Source: Rhodospirillaceae bacterium UBA6608 (lineage in GTDB: Bacteria > Pseudomonadota > Alphaproteobacteria > Rhodospirillales_A > Casp-alpha2). Taken from it: DNA of 6,646 nt. The notes beneath the pieces were generated by a model that was not told the origin of the DNA, did not search any database, and saw only the letters and a list, made by a program, of their open reading frames with translations. The stretch spans positions 1 to 6,646 of the forward strand of contig DJHY01000216.1 of the NCBI GenBank assembly GCA_002433335.1, written 5' to 3'. Shown here one piece after another: positions 5,099-6,646 of this stretch (position 1 is its first letter; every line of letters begins with the position of its first letter). The position numbers were made by a program, and so were the translations under genes.

Positions 5099-6646
5099 AT
5101 GGACCAGCATACGAAACCAGGTAAAGACGAACAGAAGCAGGAAGGTAGTGCTGCGGAGTCCCGCCAAACGCATGGCCACAGTTGCTGCGGTGGTCACGGG
5201 CACGACCATCATCATGGCCACGGCCATGATCACGGTCATGGGCACCACGGGCATGGCAATGGTGAAGTGATCAAGGATCCGGTCTGCGGTATGACGGTGG
5301 ACCCGAATGCAGGGAAGCCGAGCTTCGATTTTGGCGGCACGGTTTACCATTTCTGCAGCAGCGGTTGCCTGACCAAGTTTCAAAGCGACCCGAAGCACTA
5401 CATTTCAGGCGCCCATAAGAAGCCAGCGAAGAACGTCCCGGTCGGCACCAAGTATACCTGTCCCATGCACCCGGAGATCGTTCAGGACGGTCCTGGCGAC
5501 TGCCCGATCTGCGGAATGGCGTTGGAGCCGATGGGGATGCCGACGGGCGAAGAAGGGCCGAATCTCGAATTAATCGATTTCACACGCCGGTTCTGGATCG
5601 GTGCGGTTCTGACCGTGCCTCTGTTGGTGCTGACCATGGGGCCATTCGTCGGACTAGGGTTCATCCGCGAAGCCATCGGCGAGCGGACAGCGCTTTGGGT
5701 GGAGTTGGCATTGGGAACCCCGGTCATCCTGTGGTCCGGTTGGCCGTTCTTCCAACGCGGCTTGAAGTCTGTCGTTAATCGATCACTCAACATGTTTACT
5801 TTGATCGGTATGGGGGTTGGGGCAGCATATCTGTTCAGCCTCGTCGCGGTGATTTCGCCCGGCATTTTCCCCGAAGGCTTCCGATCCGAAGACGGTCATG
5901 TCGGCGTCTATTTCGAGGCCGGTGCCGTCATTGTCGTCTTGGTCCTGCTGGGGCAGATGATGGAGTTGGGTGCGCGGGACCGTACGGGCGCGGCCATCCG
6001 CGCACTGTTGGACATGGCGGCGAAAACCGCTCGGGTTATCCGTGAGGATGGCAGAGAAGAAGAGATCCCCTTGGAAGAGGTCGAGGTCGGCGACAAACTT
6101 CGCGTGCGGCCAGGTGACAAGGTGCCGGTGGATGGCGTGGTGTTGGAAGGACGCTCAAGCGTCGACGAGTCGATGATTTCCGGCGAGCCCGTCCCGGTCG
6201 AGAAGACGGAAGGTGATGATCTGACGGGTGCGACGATCAACGGCACCGGATCACTGGTGATGGAGGCCAAGCGCGTGGGGGCCGACACCATGCTGAGCCA
6301 GATCGTCGAAATGGTGGCAAATGCACAACGCTCGCGCGCACCGATCCAAAAGGTCGCGGATTCCGTTGCTGGTCTGTTCGTGCCGGTGGTCATTCTAATC
6401 GCTATTGGTGCATTCATAGCTTGGTCGATCTGGGGGCCTGTGCCGGCATTGTCCTATGCTCTGGTTTCCGCCGTCGCCGTGCTCATCATCGCCTGTCCTT
6501 GTGCACTAGGCCTAGCAACGCCGATGTCGATCATGACGGCAACGGGCCGCGGCGCCCAAGCGGGCGTATTGATCAAGAACGCCGAGGCCCTGGAACGGTT
6601 CGCCAAAGTCGATACCTTGATTGTCGACAAGACCGGCACGCTGACC
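5099..6646 (+). CDS. copA: P1B-1-type copper-transporting ATPase, 3'-truncated by window edge
   Basis: The first 516 residues are present; the frame is open at the last base. It exports Cu+ (or Ag+) from the cytoplasm using ATP. In order: a His-rich tail (residues 25-52, 14 His plus C29-C30); a YHS domain (about 58-101, with DPVCGM at 60-65 and C86/C90); a second Cys-rich metal-binding domain (about 119-145, CPMHP at 121-125 and CPICGM at 135-140); two extra N-terminal helices and TM1-2 (about 164-285); the actuator domain with GDKVPVDG (339-346) and the SGEP loop (361-364); TM helices near 423-444 and 452-474, the latter with the metal-site motif C466-P467-C468; and DKTGT with the phosphorylated D510 at the very edge. 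No GMxCxxC HMA domain is seen. CPC (not CPH or SPC) indicates monovalent Cu/Ag. AGGA at 5087-5090, eight bases before ATG 5099, supports the start. It is regulated by the CueR-type promoter at 5017-5047. Confidence 0.93.
   Translation, partial: MDQHTKPGKDEQKQEGSAAESRQTHGHSCCGGHGHDHHHGHGHDHGHGHHGHGNGEVIKDPVCGMTVDPNAGKPSFDFGGTVYHFCSSGCLTKFQSDPKHYISGAHKKPAKNVPVGTKYTCPMHPEIVQDGPGDCPICGMALEPMGMPTGEEGPNLELIDFTRRFWIGAVLTVPLLVLTMGPFVGLGFIREAIGERTALWVELALGTPVILWSGWPFFQRGLKSVVNRSLNMFTLIGMGVGAAYLFSLVAVISPGIFPEGFRSEDGHVGVYFEAGAVIVVLVLLGQMMELGARDRTGAAIRALLDMAAKTARVIREDGREEEIPLEEVEVGDKLRVRPGDKVPVDGVVLEGRSSVDESMISGEPVPVEKTEGDDLTGATINGTGSLVMEAKRVGADTMLSQIVEMVANAQRSRAPIQKVADSVAGLFVPVVILIAIGAFIAWSIWGPVPALSYALVSAVAVLIIACPCALGLATPMSIMTATGRGAQAGVLIKNAEALERFAKVDTLIVDKTGTLT
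5171..5254 (+). repeat. His/Gly/Asp low-complexity coding tract in the copper ATPase N-terminus
   Basis: This stretch is built from short CAC/CAT-GGC/GGT units encoding alternating His with Gly or Asp (14 His in 28 residues). Such tracts bind Cu, Zn or Ni and are prone to length change by slippage. It is in frame with the ATPase and is the reason for the unusual base pattern here. Confidence 0.85.

Noticed and set aside
4506..5270. Open frame on the + strand (254 codons) bridging the permease end and the ATPase start
   Set aside because: It is out of frame with both well-supported genes, crosses the CueR-type promoter, and ends in a Met/Thr/Ile-rich stretch that is the frame-shifted His tract.
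5908..6417. Antisense open frame (169 codons) opposite the copper ATPase
   Set aside because: The + strand here encodes the conserved actuator domain; the antisense product is Ser/Thr/Arg-rich with no family pattern.
1..6646. CRISPR arrays, tRNA or rRNA genes, insertion-sequence ends
   Set aside because: No regularly spaced repeats, tRNA-like folds, rRNA-like tracts, transposase motifs or terminal inverted repeats were seen; nearly all of the window is accounted for by protein-coding genes.

Overview
The window looks like part of a metal-stress and membrane-redox region of a Gram-negative proteobacterium, most likely an alphaproteobacterium. The evidence is a Tat-exported Rieske protein of the bc1 type, a moderately high GC content, HmrR/CueR-like regulation of a copper ATPase, and a run of periplasm-facing proteins. 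The taxonomic call is an inference from gene style only. All supported genes are on the + strand, packed tightly, and both outer genes are cut by the window edges.

Bases 1-1918 hold a putative redox block: the C-terminal part of an ICMT/PEMT-like membrane methyltransferase, a complete Rieske iron-sulfur protein, a small exported PepSY-like protein, and a membrane-anchored monohaem cytochrome c. The Rieske gene is not followed by cytochrome b and cytochrome c1 genes, so it is an orphan relative to a normal bc1 (petABC) operon. Bases 1951-3123 encode a complete NhaA Na+/H+ antiporter with its key Asp and Lys residues intact.

Bases 3124-4965 form a second unit: a MerR-family-type promoter/operator (3143-3173), a short lipoprotein of unknown family, and an APC-superfamily amino acid/polyamine-type permease with a short His/Gly-rich N-terminus. 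Bases 4966-5098 contain a second, near-perfect CueR/HmrR-type promoter/operator (5017-5047). It drives a P1B-1 copper-transporting ATPase that begins at 5099 and runs off the right edge just after its DKTGT phosphorylation motif. The ATPase carries a His-rich tail, a YHS domain and a second Cys-rich metal-binding domain in place of the usual GMxCxxC HMA domain.

A working interpretation (inference) is that one MerR-family copper sensor, not in this window, switches on two neighbouring transcripts. One exports Cu+ through the ATPase; the other makes the lipoprotein and the permease, whose link to copper is unexplained. The upstream Rieske/PepSY/cytochrome c/NhaA block may adjust electron flow and ion balance at the membrane under the same conditions, but no shared regulatory site was seen upstream of it. 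The two matched operators and the orphan Rieske block are the main points for follow-up.
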